A DNA stretch of 64,000 nt from Reticulitermes speratus. Lineage: Eukaryota; Arthropoda; Insecta; Blattodea; Rhinotermitidae. Position numbers and translations under genes: made by a program. The notes below the pieces were generated by a model that was given only the letters and a program-made list of their open reading frames with translations, was not told the DNA's origin and did no database searches. Each line of letters starts with the position of its first letter. Position 1 is the first letter of the stretch. The stretch spans positions 8,321,001 through 8,385,000 of the forward strand of contig JAJKFL010000002.1 in assembly GCA_021186555.1 (NCBI GenBank), written 5' to 3'. Shown in pieces: positions 12,301-24,892 of the stretch.

Positions 12301-15300
12301 TCGTGCCGAGATTCGAACCCATGACCTCCAAACAACAAAGTAGCAGTGATAAGAACTACACCGGTACATTTAAAAGGAGAAATTTCATCGGAAGATATAA
12401 TTGTGATGAGGTGATATTTTGATAAATTTTGTCAAGTATTTGCATGATCGTCCAACAAGAATAATTAACATTGTCTTAACACAACCGAGTTTCTAAAACT
12501 GCTGCAATAAATTCTCGCCAGGAAGTCCAATTCTGTGTCAGATAAATCTAAGCCTCATTACGTAGGCAATTCCTTTACAATCTGTCTACTGAATGATTCC
12601 TTTTCTGCGGGCCTATAAATTCAGCATCATTTCTTGTTCCTACTTTTAGCGCTAATTAATGCCCAGTCCACTGTTTCTTGTTCTATCTTTCGAGTCATTT
12701 AATGTTCAGTAGATTGAAAATGCTTCAATCATCTGTCCTAACAATCATGGAGTCCACTAAAATGTAATTTCTTCCATTCTTTGATTTGTTCATTGTGTTT
12801 CAAATTTAGATATTTATGCTCTCTACTTACGTAGCGCCGAGGTTAAAGAAAGAGTGGAGCTATACCTCTACTCCCCCACTAGGCCTTCATGGCCTGTTAT
12901 TGGGTGAAATTTACCTTTTACCTTAACTGCACTTATTTTTAAAAGACCTTTAGTTTATGCTGTTTGTTTAGGTAAGAGACTATTCCCATCCGACCACAAT
13001 AAACAACGGGTAAGAAAATTATTTTTGCATCACAATCTGTAGTATTTTGTAAAGTATAACATGGAGTTTTAACATAACATTTCTTCGGTGTAAGTAGTTT
13101 CAATTGATGACCCTCTAAGTGTGTTTCACTGCCTAAAAGACGAAAAAGAACAACAAGAATAAGGTTAAAATTACAATTGAACAACGCACTTCGGCCCAGT
13201 AGTGTTATCGTTAATGAGACTTTACACCAGGTCACTGATGTAGCTACGTGCTGACCTACGGAAGGAAGGCACTGCAATATCACAACGACACTTACAGTTT
13301 AATGGTTAAGAAGCCTTGCCTGTTGATACGAAAATATAATTTCAGTAGTCTATTGTTATCAGGCTCATATTTTAAATATGGACTCTATAGACTTCACAAA
13401 TGGCACTTCAAGGAGAGAGACTTTTCGATATGTTTACTTCCGTACGTCAGCTGTCTACTTTACTATAACAGAAGTCTCAGTTGTTTTTAATACGTGACAC
13501 TCGGCTTTATTTTTTAAAGAATACTGGGCGATTTCCCCAACACATATGCTTTCACCAAGGCCTTGTCGGAAGGTCTTGTCGCAGAGCAGATGGACAAGCT
13601 GCCTGTCGTAATCCTCAGGCCATCCATTGGTAAGTCACTATTTTATGTTCACGATAAACAACTTCTTTATTATCCATTTTAATATTATTCTCCCACCTAG
13701 GCCTGGGTCGTCCGAATGATATCCTTTCTGCGACATCCTCACCAAAACCCTGTATGTAGGCCTATTTCTCTTCTCCCCCATACATATCACATTCCCGCCC
13801 ATCTTATCATCGTTGATTTGATCAATAGAATAAAATTTGGTGATGAGTATACAGCATGAAGCTCCTCATTACGCAGTTTTCTCCAGTCGCCTTTTACTTC
13901 ATCCCTCTTAGAATCAAATATCTTCCTCAGAGCTCTATTCTCGGAAAACCACAGCCTATGGTTTTCCCATAAAGCGAGCAACCAAGTTTCACACTCATAA
14001 AAAACAACGGAAAAAATTATGTTTCTGTATACTTTAGTATTTACATTCTTAGATATCAAATGGTAAGGCTAAAGATCCTGAACCGAATGACAGCACGTAT
14101 TCCCTGAATTGTCTGCTCTTCGTTTATTCATACATGAAATTTATAAACACTTTGAGAAATACTTACAAATTTTAGTCGGCAAATCTCAAGAGAAGAGAAA
14201 ACCTTAGAGACTTTGATGTATATGTGATATTAAAGAATGAGTTTTAAAGAAATAGAATGTGAGATCATGAATTGAATTCATCTGACCCATGATAGGGTTT
14301 CATGTTGGGCTCTTTAAATTTGGTAATACAATTTTGGATTTTATTAAAAGCAGGGGGTTCCTTGAGTAGTTAAGCGAAACTCTGGTTCTGAAGAAGAAAT
14401 CTGTTCTACAGAAATGGTTACTCGTAGTTAACTACTGAAACTGGTCTCAAACACGAAGTCAAGGCCTCAGGCCTACACCGACGAGTCTGCTGAATAGCTG
14501 TGGAGATTTATGTACGGGCCGAAGGGCATAACCTGCCCATCCTGCATTCTTTTAAGCACCCTGTAAGAAAAATGCTTAAAAACTGGATGTGTTCACTTTG
14601 CAAACGTCACTCGACAAGCTTATTTCTTTGAACATTTCCACACTCGACGCAGATATAAAAGGTAACTGTAATTTAAGACATGTGCCTAAAAAATTTCCGT
14701 CCTAAAACTATAAAACCATCAGTTTATTGCTTTGATTTGATGGCAGCTGGTTCAGTGACACGTACGTGTACGAGGGCGATGAATAACAGTATACGAAAAT
14801 TGGAAACAATATGTATGAAAAAATTTATTATGGATAATTTCTGAAAATAGGATTGTTTTTGTGGACCACATTTTCCAAACCCCCCTTCCCAGGCACACTA
14901 TCAGTGTATGGAGGAAAATGGTTTTTGCTACTGATACAAGTAGACTAAATACTATTTTACTTTAATAATGTGTAATTATATATTGACATGTCCTATATCA
15001 ATGTATTTTGATCAACAGGATAAATAAATAAATAAATAAACAGGAGCTCCATCTATCTGTACTCAACAAGCAATAATAATCCAATTCGTATTTGTATGGA
15101 ACAAATAAAAACTGAAGTATTATTGTTATTATTATTATTATTATTATCATCATTATCATCATCATCATCTTCTTCTTCAAATAAACCACATACAGACACA
15201 TAATAGATTTTCATGTTGTTACAGTCATTACAATTATTTCTGTCTCTTTACAGACTTCATGACTGCAAGTTAAGAATACTTTTACTATATTTGTTATATT

Positions 15301-18300
15301 TATCTTATCATCCTCACCAATAAATTGATATGCACAAACATAAAATCTTTATGTGTGACATTGCGCTGTGATGTACAGTTAGAGAGAGGAATGTGAGCAG
15401 TAAAATACAACTACACTTTTATAGTTGTGATTTTACCTGTCAGTCAGGCATCATACATCAATGGACATAACAAAGTATAGGCCTACTTATAATTAACTGC
15501 CTCCATTCCACTCTTTATCTGTATAACAAAATGAGACGTCAAACATAAAGATTTTACCTGTCAGTCAGGCTTCGTACGTCAATCCATATAATACGAAGTA
15601 TAGTTGTGACTGACTGCCTCCATTCTTCTCTTTATATAAATATGATCATACCACATCTGCGAAGTGTCATTATAATGCACCTGCTTCAAAATGAAAATGG
15701 TGATTTGATGAGAAACATTGTCATGTTACACATGGCATTAAAACTTGTGTTCAAATAATAATGTATAATTTATGAAATGAATGAAAAATATATAGCTTTA
15801 TGAACCTGAAAGTGCAATTGTAAATGAGGGTTCTGTATATTCATGCACTTGTAAGATCATAAAATAAATTCTTAATAGAATTAGAAAAATAATCTTGTAA
15901 TGCTTATTTGTATTCTTTTTCCAGTAGTGTATGGAACACTCGTGTTACAGTCAGGCTTGCTTCTGATGCAATTAGGACTACTGGATTAAGAAGTGCAATT
16001 TATGGATGGTTAAATGGATAAATTCCAATAGGTTATCATACTGATCCTAATTCGACTGCAGATGATATTATTCTGAAGGAAAATGCTCAAAAGAATGAGA
16101 CAAAAATACTTCTGAAATACTTGCTGTTGAACTGATATAAACTAAATTAATAATGAAGCAAACATATTACAATTACTTCTTTCAACATTATTCAGACAGA
16201 AAATCATAGTTCAATCCATGGTATAACACTTTGTCCACAGGGGAATTAAAGTGATTATTTCTCGTATAGTGATAATACTGATTTGATTTTAGTTGTACCA
16301 GTGTGGAAAGAGCCACTGCCAGGGTGGACTGACAACCTCAATGGGCCTACTGGGCTTCTAATAGGAGCAGGCAAAGGCGTCATCCGTAGTATGTACTGCA
16401 ACCAAGAAGGATACGCTGACTACCTGCCTGTGGACATTGCAGTTAATGCTGTCCTCATTTTTGCATGGAATTACGTCAGCAATAAGTAAGTCACTGTAGC
16501 TCAGGGTATATCTCGACCTAAAAATTGTGATTTATCATTTCCTGCATTGTTTGCAGAAAATGTTTAAAATCATTGCAAAATGGGGAGCTAGTGCCTGTCT
16601 ACACAATTCATCTCAAAACTACTCAGCGGATTCTGCAGGAGCTTGACATTTGAGGTATAAACTAAGTACACAAACTTATTTTTATGTGTTCTGGTCCACC
16701 ATGACCCCTAATATGTATAAAGCTTAAACCAAATTTCTTACATTTTCTTAAAAATGGCTCACTGTATCAATGTTTTATTACAATGATATTGTGTTGAGTA
16801 ATATAAATTTCATTAAGAATTTTCATGTGAAAAATTTATATATGTTTAATACTTGTTAATACTGTTGTAACATCTTGCAGAATTTTTGGTTGCCAACATT
16901 TCAGACGAACCTGCTGCATCCTTCTTCAGGGTTACTTCAAACCTTGAAATATAAATATCAGGTTGACAGTGTCACAAACCAGAAAACCAAAATATAAACT
17001 CTCACTGTCATGAAACCCTCAAATATCATAGTATAAAAAACAGTTTCCAGGATTTTAACCTAAAACAGTATTCCCTTAGCTAATTTCTGTTCGAAGTCAG
17101 GGAAATTAAAATAACAAAATGTATGTTTGATGCAGGGATCATGAAAGACGAATATACCATATCACATCAAGCTCAGAATTCAAAATCACATGGGCAGAGA
17201 TCATTGAAAGGGGTCGAAAAATTGTCAGAGAAGATGTGCCCTTCAATGGAGTGGTGTGGTATCCAGGAGGTAGTATGAAGAAGAGCAAACTAATTCACAA
17301 CATATGCCTGATTCTTTTCCACATGCTACCAGCCTACCTGATAGATGCAATAATCCTTTTATCAGGAAACAAACCAATGTGAGTAAAACACAATCTTAAA
17401 TAACATCATCCAGTACTGAATTACTGCAGCTGAACTATGCAGCCTGAACCTGAGAACGGTTTCTGATTCATTAGTAATTTTACATATTCTGTGACAGAGA
17501 ATGATGGATGGGATTCATCTCATAGATCATTTACTATTGCAATAACAATGCCAATTTGTCAGAGTGAATTTCCATTAAGAAGTGGGGCCTTAAAACTCAG
17601 TCATGGTAGTATGTGTATCTAGGAAGTGGATGAAATGCTATTACCATATTACAAACATTCAATTGACAAGTTCTTGTATTAATTTCTTTGAAAGTCAGTA
17701 CCAATTTTCCACTGTGCTTAATAATAGGATGTTAAGAATGAATGGAACTATTCTTCTACTCTCCATATGCTTTCATGACATGCACAGGAACAACTTTAAT
17801 CATTATTTAATGCAATAAAAACATGCAAAGGTAAGCACACTCACCATTCCTCCCACATAACTCAAAGCCAGTTGCTGGCTGTATTGTATTTTTTTAGCAC
17901 ACTGTACTAGAACATTGGCCCCTTTTCTGTGTATTCTCAAATATCCTGCCCACCATAATGCACTTTTCAACAGTATCCATCATCTGTCTTGGAATCTCAG
18001 CTACAAACTTTTGCAAAGTACAAATGAGTGCAATGTTGTCTGTCTGCACTGAATAACATAATAAGTTTCTCTTTACTTGCTTATTTTTTTCCTTTGACTA
18101 GAAGTGCTTGAAACAAAGAGCTCTGTAATACATATTTATGGACCCAAGCAAAAAGCATGTGAGCAATTTAGGATACTACATAACAGTAATCTCTGTGTCT
18201 TGTACAGGTACAATTGTTCATCAGCATCACTGTGAGAACCTAAAATCACCTTGTGCCATTACATGAAAGCTAGGAGGCTACGATGGGCATGGCTAGGATG

Positions 18301-21300
18301 GGAAAACACAGCATGCATATAGAATTTTTGGCAGAAATATCACTTAAAAATATCAAATTGGAAATCTGAGAAGTACATGGACAAATAATATTAAGACAGA
18401 CCTTAGGTTAGACAGGTTGTGGGGATCTGAAATAGATGAAACTGACCCAGGACAGTATCCAACAGCAGGCTTAGGTTTTGGCTGTGTTAAATATTTGGGT
18501 TTTGTTACTATAATATCAGTTCAGATTTTCCATTATCCCATATGTTTTTTTGTAATTAGTACTTTTATTTCAAATTAATTACCATCCATTATAATAAATA
18601 AACACACACATATGTATATTATGCATTTATCTTTCCTTAATATTAGTTATACATTTATTACCCCAGGTAACAGTATCCACAATTACTGTCTTTATAACAA
18701 CAGAAAATCACTTCTGCTACATGAATTTTTGCTTATGACTTTCCAATATAAATAACTGACTCAATGGAGAAAATTCCTTCTAGGGAAGTCATCAATCACT
18801 CAGGTAGTAAAGATATACACCATGCTTCATATTGAATCCTAAGATTTATTACCGTGTTCACAACAGGCCTCTGTCCTGAGACAAATTAATCCAGTCCACA
18901 CACACATATATATATATACATGTAATATTAATTTCTGCCTTTCAGACTGCTACGAGTTCAACGTAGAATCAACAAAGGTTTTGAGGTGTTTGAATACTAT
19001 GCTAACAAACAGTGGGACTTCAGAAATGAACATTTGGTGGCAATGAGAAAAATAATGAATGAAAGAGAAAGGAAGGCCTTCAAAATTGATGGTGACAATT
19101 TGGACATTAATCAGTACCTTGTAGACTGTATACTTGCAGCTCGTTTGTACATTCTCAATGAACCACTGGAGACACTTCCAGCAGCCAGAAGACACATAAA
19201 AGTGTAAGTAACCACAAGTTTTGATAATTACACAAACAGCTGTGGCATCATATATTGTTTTCCACTAAACCTCAATCTCATACCTATTCACAGTAACAAA
19301 CGTCCACTGAAGGTTTTTATAGAAAAAAGGGCCTGGTGATGGCTTATATCATGCCAAAACTAGTTGTCTAAAATTTGTACTGTAAGATTGTGTATGACTG
19401 TATACTGAAAACTATATAATGGTAACTATAGTAATCATAAGAATATTTGTAACCTTAGTAACCTAGATAACCATGTAAATATAAAATCAATTGCAACGTC
19501 AGTTGCACTGGTAACATATATTTACTTAACCTTCACAATAACAGTGAATGTTCAGGGGCCACACACAATGTAAGATATTATAGGCTACAGCCTATTGCAA
19601 GAGAAAGAGCATGTGTCATTATATAAACTAACTTCACATTTTCTAACACATTTTTTTTAAATTTCATTAAAAGTTTTGTTAAGTACCATAAGGGTTGTGT
19701 CATCCAGCAACCATGGGGACTTGGGGGTTGCTGGTTAGGACAAATTGTCATTTGGGGGCAAAATACAGCCTGTATATCTATAGATAGCTTCATCTCACAC
19801 CAAATAAAGCCCTATGCATAATCTATAATCTATACTGTATTGAAAATTAGAATGCCACGTAGAATTAGAATGCTACTTACCACGAACTGCATTTCATCAG
19901 CAGACTTGATTCTTCTTAGTGGGAGGGCGGACAGTATAGCAGTACATTATTTCCACTTTAAGTTTCATGAAAATTATATTATGGTAGCACACGGCGTTCA
20001 CCCACATACAATTCAATTACACAAAAACACTCTACACTAAGGCTACTAAATTAAATTTTATCCTTTTTTTTAACACTGTATAAGACACATACAAATTTGG
20101 CGCTCTGGGAGCTGTAGTCCATTGTAGTTTGTACTTTCGCCACTTTACATTCCATTTATCAGGCATAGCTTTTGTTTTCGACTAAATACATTTCGTTTAC
20201 ACTCAGCTGCCGTTATTGTTGATGTCATCTTGAACGAATGGTTTTCTTTTTCGGGGATAAAAGATGATACAGTCGGTAACATCTCTCAAAATGGGAGTCG
20301 GTAGCGAAAACGCTGCTATCGCCATCTATCCGCAAGCGCGGAAGCATACTTAGTAGACGGCGGCATATAAATAAAATTTAAAATAATATGCAAATTAGCA
20401 GAACTGTAATTCCGGCTACTGCTCTTCCAACATCATGTGCCATTATATATTTAATTATTATATTATTATCGTCGTCATCATAATTCTCATCATCGTCGTA
20501 TTCGTTTTTTTTTCGTGCCATTCCTAGTTGTCAATTATTGGTTGTATTAGATTTTGGACGGCAGATAATATTTTGTGTGTGGACGCTGCTGAGAGTGGAA
20601 TTACTAAATTATGGAACGTGTTTGGTTTAGTTAATTAGTATGATCTTTTACAGTATTGAATTTTGATGGTTAAATAAATTTATAATTTATTTTGGATGAT
20701 GATTTTTATGATGGAATTTCTTGCTGTGTGAAATTACATAGCTAATATATTTGAGAAGTATATGTACAACACCTGGAATGCTTCTTTCTATTCTTTTCCT
20801 TGTTGCTCGAGTTAATTCAACATATTTCCTAAGGGTGAAATTGCTTGGCCTAGCATATATGTGAATACCAGCATAATAAGTCATGTTTAATTTGACTTGC
20901 TGTACTTTCTGTCACAAATCTCAATTTTATCATTAGACATACCTTGTGTTTTATCATACCGGTTGGTGCAGTAGTAATGTTCTAGTCTCACTTCCTTGAT
21001 GAACCTGGCTCAAATTTCAGGCAGGTTGGGTTTTATCATAATTGCCCTGTCTCCATGAATCCCACAACAGGTCACCTTTTTTAATAGTTGTCAACTCATT
21101 GCTAACATACAAATTAACCCTACATATTCAGCCTGACTGTGTTGAGACAAGCTGGTTTTGTTTCAGAATGTACTGGGTGGATATGTTCACCAAGCTGATT
21201 TTCTTAGGACTCCTGCTTTGGATGTTTCTGTCATGGTCAGAAAATATTTTAGATGGGATCCGTGGCATGTTCAATTTCGTCGGCTACGTTGTATCATCTG

Positions 21301-21332
21301 GTGACTCAACCAAGACCCAACCACGCCTGTAA
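6088..21332 (+). CDS. Fatty acyl-CoA reductase, 5'-partial, seven exons
   Basis: Exons join as 6088-6342, 10906-11051, 13520-13629, 16293-16485, 17136-17378, 18946-19203 and 21167-21332 (stop TAA 21330-21332). All introns have AG acceptors and GT donors and all phases match. The joined product is about 456 residues; insect FARs are about 500-540, so about 80 N-terminal residues with the GxxGxxG nucleotide-binding loop lie upstream of the window. Visible family features are IAGDV and VSIVFHTAATIRFD (NAD-binding Rossmann fold), HISTSY, the catalytic YAFTK (Y at 13545, K at 13557), LRPSIVVPVWKEPLPGW, then the C-terminal FAR_C (sterile) domain with TLPAARRHIK. Hydrophobic stretches in exon 17136 and the last exon suggest membrane anchoring. 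FARs reduce fatty acyl-CoA to fatty alcohol with NADPH, typically at ER or peroxisome membranes. Which chain length this one uses cannot be told. It appears intact. Confidence 0.93.
7160..7790. repeat. Old interspersed repeat in FAR intron
   Basis: Recurrent blocks of the type TTTCACGAAACTCACA, CCGATTTT and ATTTACGCC occur several times in this stretch and again at about 36790-37090. A GACGGACGGACAGACGG simple repeat closes it. No open frame of note. Class unknown. Confidence 0.45.
8480..8660 (-). mobile_element. tRNA-derived SINE fragment (head)
   Basis: On the minus strand, TCTAAGGCGTAGGTCTGCAG, CTCGCTTGCTAGGATTGC and GGAATCGAATCCCGC look like A box, anticodon arm and B box of a tRNA-derived promoter. 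Similar heads occur near 44700 and 56445. No target duplication was identified. Confidence 0.5.
9530..9686 (+). mobile_element. pogo-like MITE, left-truncated
   Basis: Shares GAGGAATTAATTGGTACCAC and GTGTCGTATAAACC with the more complete copy at 27270-27488. It ends GTTATAACCGTGTTCGACTG next to TATA. Its own left inverted terminus is missing. Confidence 0.6.
10906..11051 (+). CDS. FAR exon with HISTSY motif
   Basis: Acceptor TGCAG at 10901-10905 and donor GTAAGT at 11052. It encodes AFLHISTSYCHLNERVLYEK and continues to EWLEDDVVNAMTQ, leaving a two-base split codon. FARs carry an HVSTAY-type motif here, close to the catalytic serine position of extended short-chain dehydrogenases. Confidence 0.92.
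11640..11828 (-). mobile_element. SINE family B variant with different tail
   Basis: On the minus strand the tRNA-like head GTGCCATGGCTCAGGCGGTT, a degenerate B box and TGGGATTTGTGGTGGACAAA match family B. The end is a CATTCATTCATT simple tail and lacks the LINE-like 3' tail seen at 11992 and 51100. Confidence 0.75.
11992..12245 (+). mobile_element. SINE family B, full copy
   Basis: Head GGCCGTGCCATGGCTCAGG, B box GGTTCGATCCCGGG, body GGAATTTGTGGTGGTC, then tail GCACAATAAGCCTTAAGG and GCAGCGGGGCCCTTC plus an A-run. The 10-bp direct duplication CCTCTGCAGT lies at 11982-11991 and 12246-12255. The 3' tail matches the end of the LINE at 59579-60870. Confidence 0.88.
12828..12925 (+). mobile_element. 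SINE family C, 3' fragment
   Basis: Only the last part is present: TAGCGCCGAGGTTAAAGAAA, a CT-rich stretch, TAGGCCTTCATGGCCTG and TTTACCTTTTACC. It lies in a FAR intron. Confidence 0.75.
13520..13629 (+). CDS. FAR exon with catalytic YxxxK
   Basis: Acceptor AAAG at 13516-13519 and donor GTAAGT at 13630. It completes the split lysine codon, then encodes ILGDFPNTYAFTKALSEGLV and MDKLPVVILRPSI. YAFTK is the YxxxK active site of the short-chain dehydrogenase/reductase superfamily. Confidence 0.92.
13669..14093 (-). pseudogene. RTE-type LINE C-terminal fragment
   Basis: The minus strand encodes YECETWLLALWENHRLWFSE, RKIFDSKRDEVKGDWRKL, RNEELHAVYSSP and a RWAGM block. This matches the end of the RTE polyprotein found at 34037-36139 and 37881-42360 (FGPKRDEVTGEWRRL, NEELNDLYSSP). 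It is frameshifted towards its end and sits in the FAR intron between 13629 and 16293. Confidence 0.8.
15121..15180. repeat. ATT/ATC microsatellite
   Basis: A TATTATTATTATTA run grades into a CATCATCATCATCTTCTTC run. A short AAAT repeat (TAAATAAATAAATAAA) lies near 15023. Confidence 0.8.
15429..15645 (+). repeat. Local tandem duplication, about 115-121 bp unit
   Basis: GATTTTACCTGTCAGTCAGG begins at 15429 and again at 15550. Both copies continue with similar sequence ending ACTGCCTCCATTC and CTCTTTAT. Two diverged copies lie within the FAR intron. Confidence 0.7.
16293..16485 (+). CDS. FAR exon, substrate-side region
   Basis: Acceptor TTTTAG at 16287-16292 and donor GTAAGT at 16486. It encodes VVPVWKEPLPGWTDNLNGPT, GLLIGAGKGVIRSMYCN and YLPVDIAVNAVLIFAWNYVS, a block strongly conserved in insect FARs. 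Confidence 0.93.
16884..16945 (-). other. Degenerate hammerhead-like relic
   Basis: Minus strand reads CCTGAAGAAGGATGCAGCAG then GTTCGTCTGAAATG. The CUGANGA and GAAA core boxes are present, but stem II would pair only weakly and stem I not at all. Probably a decayed member of the group described at 51556-51814. Confidence 0.3.
17136..17378 (+). CDS. FAR exon, end of reductase domain
   Basis: Acceptor GATGCAG and donor GTGAGT. It encodes IYHITSSSEFKITWAEII, then VVWYPGGSMKKSKLIHN and a hydrophobic stretch LILFHMLPAYLIDAIILL that probably contacts membrane, ending at GNKPM. Confidence 0.92.
17755..17800 (+). mobile_element. SINE tail-like fragment
   Basis: CTCCATATGCTTTCATGACA then TGCACAGGAACAACTTTAAT resembles the SINE tails near 24715 and 61996. 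It is short and diverged. Confidence 0.35.
18255..18440 (+). pseudogene. Probable LINE C-terminal remnant
   Basis: In broken frames the plus strand can be read as RRLRWAWLGWENTACI and, further on, NIKTDLRLDRLWGSEID. This recalls the [11 protein letters not shown] and NIKMDLQE blocks at the end of RTE polyproteins. It is heavily decayed and the assignment is weak. Confidence 0.35.
18946..19203 (+). CDS. FAR exon, FAR_C (sterile) domain
   Basis: Acceptor CTTTCAG and donor GTAAGT. It encodes LLRVQRRINKGFEVFEYYA, NKQWDFRNEHLVAM, FKIDGDNLDINQYLVDCI and ETLPAARRHIKV. This is the typical C-terminal domain of the family. Confidence 0.92.
21167..21332 (+). CDS. FAR last coding exon
   Basis: Acceptor TTTCAG at 21161-21166. 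It encodes MYWVDMFTKLIFLGLLLWMF, then NILDGIRGMFNFVGYVV, a short polar tail and TAA at 21330-21332. The hydrophobic run fits the C-terminal membrane segment usual in insect FARs. Confidence 0.92.
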
Positions 21333-21980
21333 AACTGTGACATCTCCTGTGAATTGCATTACATATAGCCCCTTCCACAGATCATCTAGTGGCCTCTTCA
21401 GTAGTGGGGCTAAATTGTAGGTTGCCATCAAATCATGAACTTAGCCACTGTTCAATTTACCAGTATCTCATTCTTGTATGTACATGTTCTACAGGGCTAT
21501 ATTTGTATTAATCTCACAATAGAACAATAATCTTTCGAAGTAGCTATCATATTTAGTGCAATTCTTAAAAAATCATGAAAAAATGTGCCTATGTACACTA
21601 CTCATAAGTGCAAAGTATTACTCAAGGCCACTCTGGACACACACAGGGATGATATTCAAACACAAAAAATCAACCCTTACCATGTTGGATCTTGTGCAAA
21701 GAAACCTTGTTTTGGTAGTATATTTCCATGAAGAATATGTTTAAAATCCTCAAATAGCTTTAACTATTGACAGACAGTGGAAGACTTAACTTCCATTGAT
21801 CTTCTCAGACACCAAATTGTTTCTTAATTTTGTCTAGCCAGTATTCTGAGCAGAAAACTATGTTTCAGCAACCAGGTGTTATCATCCCGAGGTGAAAATA
21901 GAGGCACATATTCAGTTGGGAACATCCAGTCACTGGATAGCCTGCATTATTTCCCTGTGATCAATAGGTTAGCTCTTTGT

Positions 21981-21986
21981 AATAAA
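21981..21986 (+). promoter_or_regulatory. Candidate poly(A) signal for FAR
   Basis: AATAAA about 650 nt after the FAR stop codon, the first such hexamer on this strand. Alternatives at 22172 and 22274. Transcript evidence is needed to choose. Confidence 0.35.
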
Positions 21987-24553
21987 CCAAGCCAAGTAGG
22001 TGTCTATCCAGCTGATCGCTGAAACAGATACTGTTCTAGAAACATTGTTTTCTGTTATGAATAATTTATGATGTACAAAGTCTGAAAAAAAAACAGTAAT
22101 ACTAGATGTAATATAGAACCATCAGAATTTTTTAGGATTGACCAAATAGTCAATAATGGCCAGTGCTTTAAAATAAATTGCTTGTCTCATGCATGATGTG
22201 GAAACATCATATTAAATCACTGCACATCAGGACAGAGAATGAGGTGATGACCTTAAGATGAATGTTAGGGAGAAATAAAATGCTGCATAATCGCCTGCAT
22301 ATTACATACTGGTTGTAGTGAGAGGTGATTTCTTGGTAGACTTACCCACAGCCTGAAGGCTGCATTCTTGGAAAATTAAATTTCATCCATTCATGCTACA
22401 AATACATTCAATTAACAGCATTTAATGTTGCTGCGAATAGCTGCTTATGAATGAGTTTGAAAGCAAACTGAGAGGAATGTATAAAAAAACAATTATAAGT
22501 GTAATATAAATATAAACAAATATGAAGTGTGAAACCAAGTATGTACTACAAAATTTTACACCTACAACCTCCCTTAAGTCATCTGAGTAGATAAGCACTT
22601 AAATAATTCCCAGCCTAATGGGTCTGTGATTCACATGTTGCTCAAATACATATAATAGAGAATAGAGTTTAGTACTGTAAGACAGTTACAGTTATGTTGC
22701 CAAAAACTGGGGGTACACTAGCTAAATTCATATTCCTGTTCAAACTATTGTACTATATTTGATGTAAAAAAGTTCAGAAATAAAGGCATCTTCCACACCC
22801 ATTCAGTACACTTGTAAATTAAATATAAGATTTTTATTAAAATTTAGCATCATGCTTACTCTATTATTTTCACTGACTAAGCTAACTACTACATATTCTT
22901 GTTCTTGGGTTTCTGTATCCTGTATATAATGTAGGATTTTAATTTTTGGGGTTTAGCCACATCATGTGTTGAAAGTTATTGCATTTTGTTTCAAGAATAG
23001 TCACCATTTTCATTGTTAATCAATCACGAGGAGGATGTAGACCCATATATAGGTCTCATAATGGTATTAAGGGTACGAGTGTGCAACATGTGGTATATAG
23101 GCTACTCAGAAGTTTATTTTCTTTTGTGTGGTATAAAAAAATAATAACAAAGTAAGGAAGCTATCTGTTGAAGGAAAGCAATTCAACGTGAATGGAAAAA
23201 CAACTCATAGCCTACATGCAGAAAAAAACTAGTTTTTTACACAAAGAAAATATCTGACAAATGAATATGACGTCCAAAGTTTTATTAGTGGATCCAATAG
23301 TTGCTACAGAATGTCTTGCGTTCGCTTCATCCATCACAGAGCTCATGCAAAAATATGTTATATTTCTGTGTGATTTTAAAATGGTGTGAAGGTTTTTTGG
23401 CTGTCTCTACATTATTACTGAATAGGAATTTATTCTGCAAACCAGGTTTTAGCAGACAAAATCTTCCAACGCCTTACCAGTACACGCCACATATGACTTG
23501 AATTGCTTTGCATTCTATTGTATGTATATGTAGATATGTCCTCAATTTAGTGTTTATATCATATGTTATATGACTGTTTCCATATCTGTAGATTTATGGA
23601 AGGTAAAAATAAATAATAATAATAATAAATAATATTCAAAGACAATCTTCTTAGGCACCATCGAATCCTCTCTTACCGACTGAGCAACTGCAAGTTGTTG
23701 CACTTTAACAATAGATGGTAGCTCATATATATCGTAGATGAGTCCATGATCCGAGACAGATATCATTGTCGCCAATATTGTCATTTGGTTATCTGATATT
23801 AAAATTTACATTGTAATATACTGTCTGTAAAATATTGACTTTAATTATTTTATGTAATACAAAATACGTGTTCATGGAACATCATTGAAAAGGAACTAAT
23901 AAAGAGTATTTTTAGTCTTTGTTTTATAAGTACTTGAGTTGGTAGAACTTTTCCTCCATTTTTTTTTATTTGTTTGGAATTCTTGTGTAGGTGTTATTTA
24001 CACAATGTGGAGATGAGATCAGCGCAAGTTTGTACAATTTTTGGTGTATCAGAGTAGTACCAATTTGCAAAACAAGGAGTAGAAATAAAGGCATATTTGT
24101 ATTTTATCAAGTGTGCAAAAGTAACAAGACCTTAAGTGTGAAATCTCACAGAATATGTACTTAATGTACTACATAGGTGAAGAGGGAAGTAGAGTGTACA
24201 CGTTTAAGGTGAGAAATGAAGTGCAAAATACGTTCTTCGGTAGTTGCTGTTACGCGCGGGTGATGACTTAATGTGTTGGTGGCTTACTTTTAATCGCTTG
24301 TTATACAGTAAATGGTAAGGTGTGTGGAATAATTTTAAGACCAACGTCATGAAAATTTCGAAGAGAGCGGAGGAAACGTTGTCGTGTAACAGGGCACTAA
24401 TTCGGATTTTGCATGCCGTGTATGATATAACCCTTTATCGCAGCATTTACCGAAATTTTTCGCTGCTAGCTGGTTTGGTGTTGACAAAACTTAATGGAGT
24501 CATAGACCAGCAAAACCCATACAGACCAGTCAAAAATTTGGTAAAACACGGGG

Positions 24554-24650
24554 GATCTGTCAGTCTGGGATATGACTCCCGTCACTGGGTAAGTGGTTCC
24601 CGACCAAAACGTCGGTAACCAATTACCCAAGTGACACATCATCATATCTC
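24554..24650. mobile_element. Small foldback element
   Basis: GTCACTGGGTAA near 24573 is inverted as TTACCCAAGTGAC near 24625. GGGATATGA and TCATATCTC lie further out. AAAACGTCGGTAACCAATTA resembles the GAAACGTCGGTAAACAATTA core of the foldbacks at 28741, 45528 and 50067. Confidence 0.5.
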
Positions 24651-24710
24651 AGAAGAATGGATACATCATCCATGCCGTTGTGAAGAACAAAAAACTCGCG
24701 TGTTAAAACA

Positions 24711-24765
24711 TTCCTCCATATGCCTTCATGGCATGCACAGGCACAAATTTCATCTTTACTCAGCA
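24711..24765 (+). mobile_element. SINE tail fragment
   Basis: CTCCATATGCCTTCATGGCA then TGCACAGGCACAAATTTCAT is a tail module also seen at 61996. No head is present. Confidence 0.45.
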
Positions 24766-24892
24766 TCCCATTTAATGGGTACCAGGAGGTATTTTATCCA
24801 GTAATAAAGCAGCAAAAATGTAAAACTGAGAAGTTTGGGTTCTGGTTTTTAGCAGCAACTATACTTACCTGATTTTCTTTTATGTATTCCAG

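Larger units (their letters stand above)
21333..24892. other. FAR 3' region and intergenic DNA
   Basis: No further coding exon recognised. The first AATAAA after the FAR stop is at 21981-21986, with others at 22172 and 22274, so the 3' untranslated region probably ends in this zone. A small foldback lies at 24554-24650 and a SINE tail fragment at 24711-24765. Confidence 0.5.

Noticed and set aside
24322..24618. 98-residue plus-strand frame as first exon of the candidate small gene
   Set aside because: No ATG at a sensible position, it runs into a foldback element, and there is no donor in phase with 24893.
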